Assembly: GCA_035318745.1 (NCBI GenBank) | Contig: DATHEA010000006.1 | Location: 62,001 to 126,000, forward strand | DNA length: 64,000 bases | DNA from: VRUE01 sp035318745 | GTDB taxonomy: Bacteria; Actinomycetota; Thermoleophilia; Solirubrobacterales; 70-9 | Reading direction: 5' to 3' | Shown here: positions 39,569 to 47,394 of the stretch, piece by piece | How positions within the stretch are numbered: position 1 is the stretch's first letter | How the letters are laid out: each line of letters starts with the position of its first letter | The notes under the pieces: model-generated | The model's database searches: none | Told to the model about the DNA's origin: nothing | The model's input: the letters and a program-made list of their open reading frames with translations, nothing else | Program-made: the position numbers and the translations under genes

Positions 39569-41397
39569 ATCGCGCACTCGCCCTCGCCCCGCTCTACCTT
39601 GTAAGGGCTGGAGCGGTTCCAGTCGATGAACTGCTGCATCGTCTCGAGGCTGAACTCGGCCGGCAGCGTCAGCTCCTTGACCTCCACTTCGAAGCGCTCG
39701 GCGCCGGTTCGCTCGGCGAAGGCGTTGAACTCCTCGCCCTCGGCACGCTCGGCCTCATAGAGCCTGATCCAGCGCTCGACAGCCTCGGGGACGCGTTTGG
39801 CGGGCAGGCGGGACTTCAGCCGCGTGCCGAAGATCACCTCGCCGCCCTCGTAGTTGCCGCCGATGTGGGGGATGTAGGCGGGCATCTGCCGCCCCCCCAC
39901 TTTGAGCGAGGCGCCGTAGAAGCCGATGTTGGCGATGTGGTGCTGGCTGCAGCCATTGGGGCAGCCGCTCATCTTGATGTGGATCTTGCGAGTCAGCTCG
40001 TCGGAGATCTCCATCTCCTCGACCCGCTGCTTGATCGCCCGGTTGAGGCCCATCGAGCTGGTGATCCCCAATTTGCAGCTGTCGGTGCCGGGGCAGCTGA
40101 CGACGTCGGTGATCTCGCGAGCCCCCGCCTCGGCGAGGCCGAGCTCGCCGAGGCGCTGCCAGACCTCATACAGCGCCTCGTCGCGGACCCAGCGCAAAAC
40201 CAGATTCTGCTGCACGGTGCTGCGTGCATAGCCGCCGGTGAACTCGCGCATGATCGCGGCGAGGCCACGGAACTGCTCTGGCGTCAGGTCGCCGCGCTCG
40301 ATCTTGACCTCGACCGAGGCGAAGCCCTCCTGGCGCTGCGGCTGCACGTTGCCCTGGAGGAAGCGGTCGAACTGGGAGCGGTCGCCGTTCGGTGAGACCG
40401 GCGTGGCCGAAGCCCCGGGGGCGTTCTCCTCCTCGTCGTCGTCGAAGCGCAGACGCTCGACGTCGAAGTCGCGCTCGTCGACCCAGTCGCCCTCCAGCTC
40501 GGCGTCCACCTGCTCGCGAAAGGCGTCGATGCCGATCTTGTCGACCAGAACCTTGATCCGGGCGCGGGCGCGGTTGACGCGCAGCCACTCCTGGCGGTCG
40601 AAGATCCGCAGTGCGGCCTCGGCGACCTTGATGTAGTCGCCGTTGTCGGCCTCGATGAACTCGTACAGGGTCGGGGCGACGCGGGCCATGATCGAGGTGC
40701 CCCCCCCGACGCGGATCTCGAAGCCCTTGACCCCGTCCCTCTGGCGGGAGAGGAAGGCGATGTCGTGAATGCCGCTGATCGCGCGGTCCTCGTCCGAGCC
40801 GGTGAACGAAGTCTTGATCTTGCGCGGCATCAGCTGCGTGGTCGGGTGGCGGACGAAGTAGCGGACGTAGGCGCCGGCGTAGGGCGTCGGGTCGAAAACC
40901 TCGTCGGCGGCGATGCCGGCCCAGGGATCGCCGGTGACGTTGCGCATCGTGTTGCCGCAGCCCTCGCGCGAGGAGAGGCCGACGGCGGAGATCTCGCGGA
41001 TCAGCGACTCCATGTCGCGCAGTGGCACGTGGTGGATCTGGATGTTCTGGCGGGTCGTGATGTGGCCCTTGTCGAGCGGGGCCCATTTCTCGACGACCGT
41101 GCCGAAGGCCTCCATCTGCTCCGGGGTGACCCCGCCGAAGGGCAGCTTCACGCGGACCATCTGCACGTCGGGCTGGCGCTGCCCGTAGACGCCCTGCTTG
41201 AGGCGGAAGCCGATGAACTGCTCTTCGGCCAGCTTGCCGGAGAGGAACTGCTCGGCTTCGTTGTCGAAGTCGTCGAACTCGCGCTCGATGATCGGGATCA
41301 CGTGCCCGGGGACGTTCTCGTACGTCTCCGGGTTCTCGAGCGTGCCGGTGCGGCCCTTGCCGCGCTGCGGCTTGTCCTGATCTACGACTACCTCCAT
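39565..41397 (-). CDS. ferredoxin-type siroheme sulfite (or nitrite) reductase
   Basis: A 610-residue enzyme with two repeated ferrite-reductase halves. The siroheme/[4Fe-4S] ligands are in CPGTDSCKLG and SGCPNGCSQH, the substrate-binding region includes ITTRQNIQIHH, GCGNTMRNVTGDPWAG and GGGTSIMARVAPTL. The gene position between rhodanese and cysH makes assimilatory sulfite reductase (sulfite to sulfide, six electrons) much more likely than nitrite reductase. The ATG at 41397 (MEVVVDQDKP) is chosen; the open frame runs further but through the rhodanese gene. A 7-bp inverted repeat TGTCAGG/CCTGACA (41397-41422) begins at its start codon. Confidence 0.92.
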   Translation of the reverse strand: MEVVVDQDKPQRGKGRTGTLENPETYENVPGHVIPIIEREFDDFDNEAEQFLSGKLAEEQFIGFRLKQGVYGQRQPDVQMVRVKLPFGGVTPEQMEAFGTVVEKWAPLDKGHITTRQNIQIHHVPLRDMESLIREISAVGLSSREGCGNTMRNVTGDPWAGIAADEVFDPTPYAGAYVRYFVRHPTTQLMPRKIKTSFTGSDEDRAISGIHDIAFLSRQRDGVKGFEIRVGGGTSIMARVAPTLYEFIEADNGDYIKVAEAALRIFDRQEWLRVNRARARIKVLVDKIGIDAFREQVDAELEGDWVDERDFDVERLRFDDDEEENAPGASATPVSPNGDRSQFDRFLQGNVQPQRQEGFASVEVKIERGDLTPEQFRGLAAIMREFTGGYARSTVQQNLVLRWVRDEALYEVWQRLGELGLAEAGAREITDVVSCPGTDSCKLGITSSMGLNRAIKQRVEEMEISDELTRKIHIKMSGCPNGCSQHHIANIGFYGASLKVGGRQMPAYIPHIGGNYEGGEVIFGTRLKSRLPAKRVPEAVERWIRLYEAERAEGEEFNAFAERTGAERFEVEVKELTLPAEFSLETMQQFIDWNRSSPYKVERGEGECAI

Positions 41398-41422
41398 GTC
41401 AGGAAAATAGCAAAACCTGACA
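41397..41422. promoter_or_regulatory. TGTCAGG/CCTGACA inverted repeat before the sulfite reductase
   Basis: TGTCAGG (41397-41403) and CCTGACA (41416-41422) pair around 12 AT-rich bases directly at the start of the reductase gene. The same heptamer occurs as TCCTGAC-ccat-GTCAGGA at 41959-41976 in the operon leader, so a common regulator or RNA structure is possible. Confidence 0.45.
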
Positions 41423-41435
41423 GGGATTAGGGTAT

Positions 41436-41822
41436 TTATCCCTGAGCGGCCTTTTTTCGTGCCTGGAGAATGGATGCCGCTTCGCCCGACTCGGCGACGT
41501 AGCCGCCCTCTGGCTCGAGCGGCAAGCCCGCTTCGTCCCAACCGACGATCCCCTCGCTCAGCTTCGCCGCGTCGAAGCCGGCCTCGACGAGCGCGTCGGT
41601 CGCCATCGTCGAGCGGGTGCCGCCGCGGCAATAGAGGACGACCGGACGCTCCTGGTCGAGCTCTGCGGTCCGCTGCGCCAGCTCGGCGAGTGGCAGGTGC
41701 TTGGCCCCGGCGATGCGGCCGGCGCCCCACTCGTGATCCGCACGGACATCGACCAGCTGCGCGCCGTCCTCGATCAACTTCTGCGCCTCGTCGCGGGAAA
41801 TCTCTCTCGCTTCGTCCGTCAT
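41436..41822 (-). CDS. rhodanese-domain sulfurtransferase
   Basis: A 128-residue single rhodanese domain: LVDVRADHEWGAGRIAGAKHLPL, active-site Cys in VVLYCRGGTRSTMA, and KLSEGIVGWDEAGLPLE. The six-residue loop CRGGTRS is of the thiosulfate/polysulfide-accepting type. It is the first gene of the sulfate-assimilation run and may handle sulfane sulfur or pass sulfide-derived sulfur. A long inverted repeat covers its leader, with the arm AGGAGAAAGGA containing its Shine-Dalgarno. Confidence 0.92.
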   Translation of the reverse strand: MTDEAREISRDEAQKLIEDGAQLVDVRADHEWGAGRIAGAKHLPLAELAQRTAELDQERPVVLYCRGGTRSTMATDALVEAGFDAAKLSEGIVGWDEAGLPLEPEGGYVAESGEAASILQARKKAAQG

Positions 41823-41824
41823 TC

Positions 41825-41987
41825 AGTGTCCTTTCTCCTGACATCGGGCCGTAAATGACGGCCCCAGATCGTCGCCATACGGCGTCCTCAGTCGGCCAAA
41901 TAGCGCTGCTATTCGGCCTCCCTGCGTCCTTGTCTGGCGACGCCTGGACCTCGTCATTTCCTGACCCATGTCAGGAGAAAGGACACT
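41825..41987 (-). promoter_or_regulatory. structured leader with 20-bp closing stem at the sulfur operon
   Basis: AGTGTCCTTTCTCCTGACAT (41825-41844) and its exact complement (41968-41987) close a 163-nt domain. Nested stems inside are TGGCGAC/GTCGCCA (41935-41941 with 41871-41877), an 11-bp hairpin 41894-41904/41908-41918 (one G-U pair in the transcript), and GGGCCGT/ACGGCCC (41846-41852/41858-41864). In the minus-strand transcript the 3' arm contains the rhodanese Shine-Dalgarno (AGGAGAAAGG). I saw no SAM-I or SAM-IV signature. Confidence 0.75.
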
Positions 41988-42195
41988 AGTCGACGTCCGT
42001 TCCCTCGACCAGGAACGCAACCCGCACATGCGCTCGGTACTCGTCCAGGTTCTCGCCGCGGATACCGGTCGAGACGATGTCCACCGCGCGGATGTTGCGC
42101 AGCGTGCCCTGAGCTTGGGCAAGCGCCTGTTTCGCCGCGTCGTCGGTGGACGTCTTCGAGCTACCGACCAGCTCGATGATTTTCACGACAGCCAT
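41986..42195 (-). CDS. dodecin-family flavin-binding protein
   Basis: A 69-residue protein of the dodecin fold: MAVVKIIELVGSSKTSTDDA, ALAQAQGTLRNIRAVDIVST and YRAHVRVAFLVEG match the family in length and pattern. Dodecins form hollow dodecamers that bind flavins or CoA and act as flavin buffers. AAGGAGG lies 5-6 nt before the ATG at 42195. The gene overlaps the 3' end of the small upstream gene by 13 bp and precedes the sulfur operon leader. Confidence 0.93.
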   Translation of the reverse strand: MAVVKIIELVGSSKTSTDDAAKQALAQAQGTLRNIRAVDIVSTGIRGENLDEYRAHVRVAFLVEGTDVD

Positions 42196-42383
42196 TCGAA
42201 CCCTCCTTTTGAGTCCAAGTGCTTCTGAACGGCGCGCTTAGCGCCGACTCCCTCGACCAGCGCGGCCCGCTGCCACGGACTTACGGTCTCCTCGACAGCC
42301 TGTGCCGGAGTCGTCTCGGCCTGAAACCGCTCGATCGCGGCGGCGATCGCCGCCGCCTCGTCCACACTCGGGCTCCAGTCCAT
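42183..42383 (-). CDS. small conserved-looking protein, function unknown
   Basis: A 66-residue helical protein with two parts: an Ala-rich helix (EAAAIAAAIERFQAE) and SPWQRAALVEGVGAKRAVQKH. I recognise the pattern only as resembling short proteins near biotin carboxylases or carboxyltransferases in actinobacteria, which is not strong evidence. The last 13 bp overlap the dodecin gene in another frame, so translation is probably coupled. Confidence 0.6.
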   Translation of the reverse strand: MDWSPSVDEAAAIAAAIERFQAETTPAQAVEETVSPWQRAALVEGVGAKRAVQKHLDSKGGFEWLS

Positions 42384-42420
42384 ATCCAGAGCCTATTCAG
42401 AGCGAGGTGGCGCCGGTTGC

Positions 42421-43125
42421 TCAGGCGCCGTTGCCATCGAACTTGTAGCCGACGCCGCGCACCGTCAGGACCAGCTCGGGATTCTGGGGGTCGCGCTCGA
42501 CCTTCTGGCGCAGGTTGGAGATGTGGACGTCACAGGCGCGCTCGTCGCCGTCGAACTCGGTCTGCCAAAGCTCCTCCATGATCTGGCGCCGGGGAAAAAC
42601 CTCGCCGGCGCGGCCGACGAGCAGGCGCAGCAGCTGGAACTCGGAGCGGGTCAGGTTGACCGGCTCGTCGCGCACGGTGGCGACGTGGCGGACGAGGTCG
42701 ATCGTGACCGGACCGGCCTCGACCTTGACCGCATGGGAGAGCGGCGCCCGGTCGAGCTCCCGGCGGCGCAGCTGGGCGCGCACCCGCCCGAGCAGCTCGC
42801 GCACCGAGAACGGCTTGGTGACGTAGTCGTCGGCGCCGACCTCGAGGCCGACCACCTTGTCGACCTCGGCGTCCTTGGCGGTGAGCAGGATGATCGGCAC
42901 GGCGCTGCGCGAGCGCACGTCGCGGCAGATGTCGAGCCCGCTCGGCCCCGGCATCATGATGTCGAGGATCAGCAGGTCGTAGGGGATACCGTCGTTGACC
43001 CGCTCGGCCGCCTCGTCGCCGTCGGCAACCGGGGTCACCTCGAAGCCCTCCTGGGCGAGCGCGTAGCCGACCGAGTCGCGAACCGAGGGCTCGTCGTCGG
43101 CGATCAGAATTCGTCCGCTGCTCAT
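42421..43125 (-). CDS. OmpR/PhoB-family response regulator
   Basis: A 234-residue regulator with a receiver domain (acidic pocket ADDEPS, phosphoacceptor Asp in LLILDIMMPG, switch LLTAKD, Lys in VTKPFS) and a C-terminal winged helix (LTRSEFQLLRLLVGRAGEV, ACDVHISNLRQKVERDP, VRGVGYKF). It binds DNA when phosphorylated by the adjacent histidine kinase, whose gene begins upstream and shares an ATGA overlap. The regulon is unknown; the domain pairing resembles PhoP- or MprA-type systems. Confidence 0.93.
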   Translation of the reverse strand: MSSGRILIADDEPSVRDSVGYALAQEGFEVTPVADGDEAAERVNDGIPYDLLILDIMMPGPSGLDICRDVRSRSAVPIILLTAKDAEVDKVVGLEVGADDYVTKPFSVRELLGRVRAQLRRRELDRAPLSHAVKVEAGPVTIDLVRHVATVRDEPVNLTRSEFQLLRLLVGRAGEVFPRRQIMEELWQTEFDGDERACDVHISNLRQKVERDPQNPELVLTVRGVGYKFDGNGA

Positions 43126-44423
43126 GCGACCGGCGTCGGGCTGGGTTGGGCGACAGGGAGGCGGACCCAGAAGGTGCTGCCTTCGCCCTCGACGGAGTGG
43201 GCGCCGATCTCGCCGCCCATGACGCTGACCATCCGGCGGGCGATCGCCAAGCCGAGGCCGAAGCCCTCCTGCTTGCGCGACTCGTCGCGGCGGTAGAAGC
43301 GCTCGAATACGCGCTCGATCTCCACCTCGGGAATGCCTGGGCCCGTATCGATCACCTCCAGAACCACCTCTTTCTCGCCGTCGCGGCGGCCGCGAACGGT
43401 AACGCGCCCTGGCAGTGGCGTGTGCTTGAAGGCGTTGGTGAGCAGCCCGACCATCACCTGGCGGAGCAGGGTCGGGTCGCCCTTGGCGGCCAAGTCGGGC
43501 TCGACCTCGGTCGCCAGCTCGATGTGCGAGGGGGTCTCGACCGCGGCGACCGTGTCGGCGATCGCGGCCTCGACGTCGACCACCTCGGTCTCCCCGGCGC
43601 CGATCGACTCGACCCGCGCCAGGGTGAGCAGGGAACCGGTCAGCCGGTTCATCCGCTCGGCGTCCTCGGCGAGGCGGCCGAGGAAGTGGTCGAGCGCCTG
43701 CGGGTCGTCCTTGGCGCCCTCCTGCAGCACCTCGATCGCGCTGGAGATACCGGCCAGGGGGTTGCGCAGCTCGTGCGCGGCGTTGGAGATGAAGTCCGCT
43801 TCGGCGAGCTCGCGGCGCATCTCGTCGGTGCGGTCGCGGGCGACGACGAGGACGGCGCGCTCTTTGGGCAGCGCGCGGGCGGTCATCGCGTAGGCGCGGT
43901 CGCCGATCCGCAGCGCCGGGTGGGCGGCGAAGCCGACGTCTGCGGCGCGACTCAGCGGCGCGCGCATCGAGGCGGGCGGCTGTCCAAGCGGCAGCAGCAG
44001 CTGTCCCGCAGCGCTGTTGGAGAAGCGCACGTCGCCCGTCTCGTCGACCACGATCACAGCGTCGGTGAGGCCGTCGAAGATCGCTTTCAGCTTGTTGCGA
44101 TCGGCAGTGAGGACGCCGAAGCTCTCTTTGAGCGAGGCCCGCATCGAGTCGAGGGCGCGGGCGAGATCGCCGATCTCGTCACGGCCACCCACCTCGAGGT
44201 GGGTGTCGAAGGCGCCGGCGGCGAGTTCGCCGGCGGCGCTGGAGAGGCGCCTGACCCGGTGCGAGGTGCCAACCGCGATCAGGAAGCCGGCGAGGACGCC
44301 GAGGGCAATTGCGCCGAGCACGGCACGGGGGCGATCGCCGAAGAGGTAGACGACGCCGGCGGTCAGCAGCGTCACCGCAGCGAAGGCGCCGACCAGCCAG
44401 AGCCTGATCCCGATCCGTCTCAC
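43122..44423 (-). CDS. HAMP/PAS-containing sensor histidine kinase
   Basis: A 433-residue membrane kinase from the GTG at 44423 (VRRIGIRLWLVGAFAAVTLL), chosen for a GGAAAGGA box upstream. Two hydrophobic segments at about 8-28 and 32-52 are separated by almost no loop, so periplasmic sensing is unlikely and signals may be membrane- or cytoplasm-derived. A HAMP domain follows (about 53-105), then a PAS-like region (AIFDGLTDAVIVVDETGDV), the phosphoacceptor His in FISNAAHELRNPL, and the ATPase N-box NAFKHT, DTGPGIP and GFGLGLAI. It feeds the overlapping response-regulator gene. Confidence 0.9.
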   Translation of the reverse strand: MRRIGIRLWLVGAFAAVTLLTAGVVYLFGDRPRAVLGAIALGVLAGFLIAVGTSHRVRRLSSAAGELAAGAFDTHLEVGGRDEIGDLARALDSMRASLKESFGVLTADRNKLKAIFDGLTDAVIVVDETGDVRFSNSAAGQLLLPLGQPPASMRAPLSRAADVGFAAHPALRIGDRAYAMTARALPKERAVLVVARDRTDEMRRELAEADFISNAAHELRNPLAGISSAIEVLQEGAKDDPQALDHFLGRLAEDAERMNRLTGSLLTLARVESIGAGETEVVDVEAAIADTVAAVETPSHIELATEVEPDLAAKGDPTLLRQVMVGLLTNAFKHTPLPGRVTVRGRRDGEKEVVLEVIDTGPGIPEVEIERVFERFYRRDESRKQEGFGLGLAIARRMVSVMGGEIGAHSVEGEGSTFWVRLPVAQPSPTPVA

Positions 44424-44492
44424 CGCGGGCGTTTCCTTTCCATGAAGGTTTACTAACACAATGACGGCGGCCCCGCGTGGGAGAATCGCCGC

Positions 44493-45239
44493 ATGAGGAC
44501 GCTGGTCTTCATCCCCGCCTGGAACGAGGCCGACTCGGTCGCGGCCGTGATCGCCGACGTGCGCGAGCGCCTGCCCGGCGCCGACGTGCTCGTCGTCGAC
44601 GACGGCTCCACCGACGAGACGGCGGTGCGGGCCGCCGAGGCGGGTGCCACCGTGGCCTCGCTGCCCTTCAACCAGGGCCTGGGGGCGGCGCTGCAGACCG
44701 GCTACCTCTACGCGCTGCGCGAGGGCTACGACTTCTGCGCCCACCTCGATGCGGACGGGCAGCATCCGCCGGCTGAGGTCGCGCGGCTATTGGAGGAGGT
44801 CCGCGCCGACCGAGCCGATCTGGTGATCGGCTCGCGCTACCGCGCACCGGTTGCGGACGGCGAGAGCGGAGACGAGGTCGGCGGGGACGATTACAAGCCG
44901 ACGATCTCGCGGCGGATCGGCACCAGCGTCTTCCGCTTCTTCCTCACCCTGGCGACCCGGCAGCGTTTTACCGACACGACCAGCGGCATGCGCGCTGCGA
45001 ACCGGCGGGTGATGGAGCTGTTCAGCGAGAACTACTCGCCCGACTTCGCCGAGATCGAGTCGTTGCAGCTGGCGGTGCGCCAGGGGCTGCGGGTCGAGGA
45101 GGTTCCGGTGCGGATGCTGGAGCGGGTCGGCGGCTCCTCCTTCCTCACTCCGGTGCGCTCGGCCTTCTTCATCTTCAAGGGAATGATCGTGCTGCTGGTC
45201 GGCCAGTTCCGGCCGCGAAAGGTGGGAACGGAGCGATGA
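44493..45239 (+). CDS. family 2 glycosyltransferase (DPM1/polyprenyl-phosphate type)
   Basis: A 248-residue GT2 enzyme: FIPAWNEADSVAAVI, VVDDGSTDET, FNQGLGAALQTGYLYA, and the metal-binding DADGQHPP. A C-terminal hydrophobic stretch is modest. This class transfers a sugar from NDP-sugar to dolichyl- or undecaprenyl-phosphate, or builds polysaccharide. The downstream DUF2304 gene overlaps by 4 bp, a frequent pairing. It is divergent from the kinase gene with about 70 bp between. Confidence 0.88.
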   Translation: MRTLVFIPAWNEADSVAAVIADVRERLPGADVLVVDDGSTDETAVRAAEAGATVASLPFNQGLGAALQTGYLYALREGYDFCAHLDADGQHPPAEVARLLEEVRADRADLVIGSRYRAPVADGESGDEVGGDDYKPTISRRIGTSVFRFFLTLATRQRFTDTTSGMRAANRRVMELFSENYSPDFAEIESLQLAVRQGLRVEEVPVRMLERVGGSSFLTPVRSAFFIFKGMIVLLVGQFRPRKVGTER

Positions 45240-45661
45240 GCGCGGCGCTGCTGATCGCGGCTCAGGACCCAAAGGTCCACCTGACCTCGCAGACCCGGAT
45301 CCTCGCCGCGGTGATCGCGCTTGCCTTCATGCTGATGATCCTCGAGCTGATCCGCCGCGACCGCCTGCAGGAGCGCTTCAGCGTCGTCTGGTTCGTCGCC
45401 GGCCTGGGGATGCTCGCCGGCGCCATCTTCCCAGGGCTGCTGGGCTTCGTCGCCGACGCGATGGGCGTCCGCGACACCAACGTCGCCCTCTTTTCGATCA
45501 TCCTCCTGCTGCTGCTCGGCCTGGCGCTCAACTTCAGCGTGATCATGTCCCGACAGGCCGCCCAGATCACCCGCCTGGCGCAGGAGCAAGCGTTGGAACA
45601 GGCCCGCGAGCAGGCGAAGTCAGTCGAGAACGGCGGCAAGCCTGAACGAGAGCGCCTCTAG
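45236..45661 (+). CDS. DUF2304 membrane protein
   Basis: A 141-residue protein with three hydrophobic segments (about 22-40, 49-70 and 83-106) and a long charged, coiled-coil C-terminus (QAAQITRLAQEQALEQAREQ). It matches the DUF2304 pattern of small membrane proteins found beside GT2 glycosyltransferases, where they probably assist the transferase at the membrane. It overlaps the upstream gene by 4 bp. Its 3' end overlaps the opposing holB by 42 bp. Confidence 0.85.
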   Translation: MSAALLIAAQDPKVHLTSQTRILAAVIALAFMLMILELIRRDRLQERFSVVWFVAGLGMLAGAIFPGLLGFVADAMGVRDTNVALFSIILLLLLGLALNFSVIMSRQAAQITRLAQEQALEQAREQAKSVENGGKPERERL

Positions 45662-46693
45662 CGCCAGCTCCTCGGAGACGTTGAGGTCGAGGCGGCGGCG
45701 AGTGTCCTGGACCAGCTCGGCGGCACGGCGGGCGCTGCCTGGGTCGAGGCCCGCGGCCTGGGACTGGAGCTCGGCCAGGCGGTCGCGGTTGTAGATGACG
45801 TCGGCGGCTCCCGAGGCGGCGGCCGCCAGGTCGCGAAACCAGGCGGCGACGAGGTTCAGGCCGAGGTCGAGCAGGTCGGTACGCCGGCGGCGGCCGGCGC
45901 GTTTGGAGGCGTCGGCGATGTCGCGGGCAGAGCGCTTCATCCCCGCCTCTTTTTCCTCCTCCAGCGCCTCGCGTACTGCCGACTCCGCTTCCTCTCCGGC
46001 CCGCTCGGCGCTTTTGAGCATCGCGCTCCAGTCCATCGCGAACGCCTGCTCGCGGAGCTTTCGCCCCTGATCGGCGAGGAGCAGGCGGGCGAGCTCGAGG
46101 TCGCCTGCGGCGAGCCGAGCGGCGGCGGCGATCTCCTCTGCATCCCCGCCGAGCGCGGCGTCCTCGCGCAGGACCGCTTCCACCGCCTCGGGCGGCAGGG
46201 GCGCGAAGTCGACCGGCTGGCAGCGCGAGGCGATCGTCTCCAGCAACGCCGCCGGCTCGGAAGTGAGAAGAATCAGGTGGACGAACTCGGGCGGCTCCTC
46301 GAGGGTCTTCAGCATCGCGTTCTGGCTCTCGTCCCGCATAGCCTCCGCCGCCTCGATCACGAAGACCCGCTTGCCGCCTTCATAAGGCCGGTAGGCCGAA
46401 GCCCGGATCACCTGCTCCCGTACCTCCTCAACCATGTGCTGCGCCCCTTTGGGGGCAAGCCAAACCAGATCAGGATGCGGCGAGGGATCCAGCAGCGCCC
46501 GCCGCCGAGCATCCTCCCCATCCTCAGCCCCACTCGCCAGAATCTCAGCAGCAAAAGCCCGCGCCATCTCCCGCTTCCCAGCACCTCGCGGTCCCCGGAA
46601 GAGGTAAGCATGCGACGGCCCACTCTTCAGCGCGGCGGACAACGCCATCTCGGCCCGCGGCTGATGGGCGGCCTTTTCGGCGAACGCGGTCAT
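45620..46693 (-). CDS. holB: DNA polymerase III delta' subunit
   Basis: A 357-residue AAA+-like clamp-loader subunit. The degenerate P-loop is FRGPRGAGKREMAR, followed by DLVWLAPKG, VFVIEAAEAM, the sensor region NAMLKTLEEPPEFVHLILLTSE and ASRCQPVDF. The C-terminal helical region contributes to the clamp-loader collar. The cysteines of the usual zinc site are missing, as in many actinobacterial copies. It sits 100 bp downstream of tmk on the same strand, the usual tmk-holB order. Confidence 0.9.
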   Translation of the reverse strand: MTAFAEKAAHQPRAEMALSAALKSGPSHAYLFRGPRGAGKREMARAFAAEILASGAEDGEDARRRALLDPSPHPDLVWLAPKGAQHMVEEVREQVIRASAYRPYEGGKRVFVIEAAEAMRDESQNAMLKTLEEPPEFVHLILLTSEPAALLETIASRCQPVDFAPLPPEAVEAVLREDAALGGDAEEIAAAARLAAGDLELARLLLADQGRKLREQAFAMDWSAMLKSAERAGEEAESAVREALEEEKEAGMKRSARDIADASKRAGRRRRTDLLDLGLNLVAAWFRDLAAAASGAADVIYNRDRLAELQSQAAGLDPGSARRAAELVQDTRRRLDLNVSEELALEALSFRLAAVLD

Positions 46694-46703
46694 ACGTCCC
46701 TCC

Positions 46704-46780
46704 CGCGGGTGGCGCGGGGGGAGGGGGTGTTCGGACGGGTGAGTCCGCTAACACCCCCTCCCCCCGTGACAGGACCCGCG
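46704..46780. repeat. long nested inverted repeat between tmk and holB
   Basis: An outer 7-bp stem (CGCGGGT 46704-46710 with ACCCGCG 46774-46780) encloses a perfect 17-bp stem (46715-46731/46750-46766, arms of G-runs and C-runs) capped by CGGAC/GTCCG. The whole nearly folds into a single hairpin between two co-directional genes. A terminator or RNA processing site is possible. Confidence 0.85.
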
Positions 46781-46796
46781 GCCAAAAGCATCGTCC

Positions 46797-47384
46797 CTAG
46801 CGGTGAGATCTGACCGCCTCCATCACCCGCGCATGAACCTCCTCGACGCTCCCCTCGGCATCGACCACGACAACCCGGTCCGACGCGATCTGGGCGATCT
46901 CGTCGTAGGCCTCGGCGACAGCCCGCTGCAGCTCAAGCCCCTCGGCCTCGAAGCGATCCTCGCCGCCGGCCCTGCCAAGACCGACCTCAGGATCGATCCT
47001 CAGGTACAGCGTCAGGTCGGGCCAGAGGCCGTCGATCGTCGTGTCGACGAGCGAGAGCACGTAGCTGGTGCCGAGCCCGCGAGCGCCGCCCTGGTAGGCG
47101 ACGCTGGAATCGGCGAAGCGATCGGCGACAACGGTGCCGCCGGCCTCCAGGGCCGGCCGCACGACGCGGCTGAGCAGGTCGGCCCGCGCCGCGGAGAAGA
47201 GCAGCAGCTCGGCGAAGGCATCGAGCTCCAGCGCCGGGTCGGCGAGCAGCTCGCGGATCCGCTCTGCGGCACCGGTCCCACCGGGCTCGCGGATCTCCAC
47301 CGTGTCCGGCCCGAGCTCCGCGGCGAGCAGGCCGGCCTGCGTGCTCTTGCCTGAACCGTCTACTCCCTCGAGGGAGATGAACAA
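46797..47384 (-). CDS. tmk: thymidylate kinase
   Basis: A 195-residue TMP kinase: P-loop SLEGVDGSGKSTQAGLL, the DR[YF] site in VVADRFADSSVAYQGGARG, EPGGT, and LTLYLRIDPEVGLGR with the lid. It phosphorylates dTMP to dTDP. It lies 10 bp after topA and is followed by holB. Length is at the short end of the family but all motifs are present. Confidence 0.95.
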   Translation of the reverse strand: MFISLEGVDGSGKSTQAGLLAAELGPDTVEIREPGGTGAAERIRELLADPALELDAFAELLLFSAARADLLSRVVRPALEAGGTVVADRFADSSVAYQGGARGLGTSYVLSLVDTTIDGLWPDLTLYLRIDPEVGLGRAGGEDRFEAEGLELQRAVAEAYDEIAQIASDRVVVVDAEGSVEEVHARVMEAVRSHR

Positions 47385-47394
47385 GGCGAGGGCC

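Noticed and set aside
39565..41844. 759-residue version of the sulfite reductase
   Set aside because: The N-terminal 149 residues are an out-of-frame reading of the rhodanese gene; the ATG at 41397 gives the normal family start.
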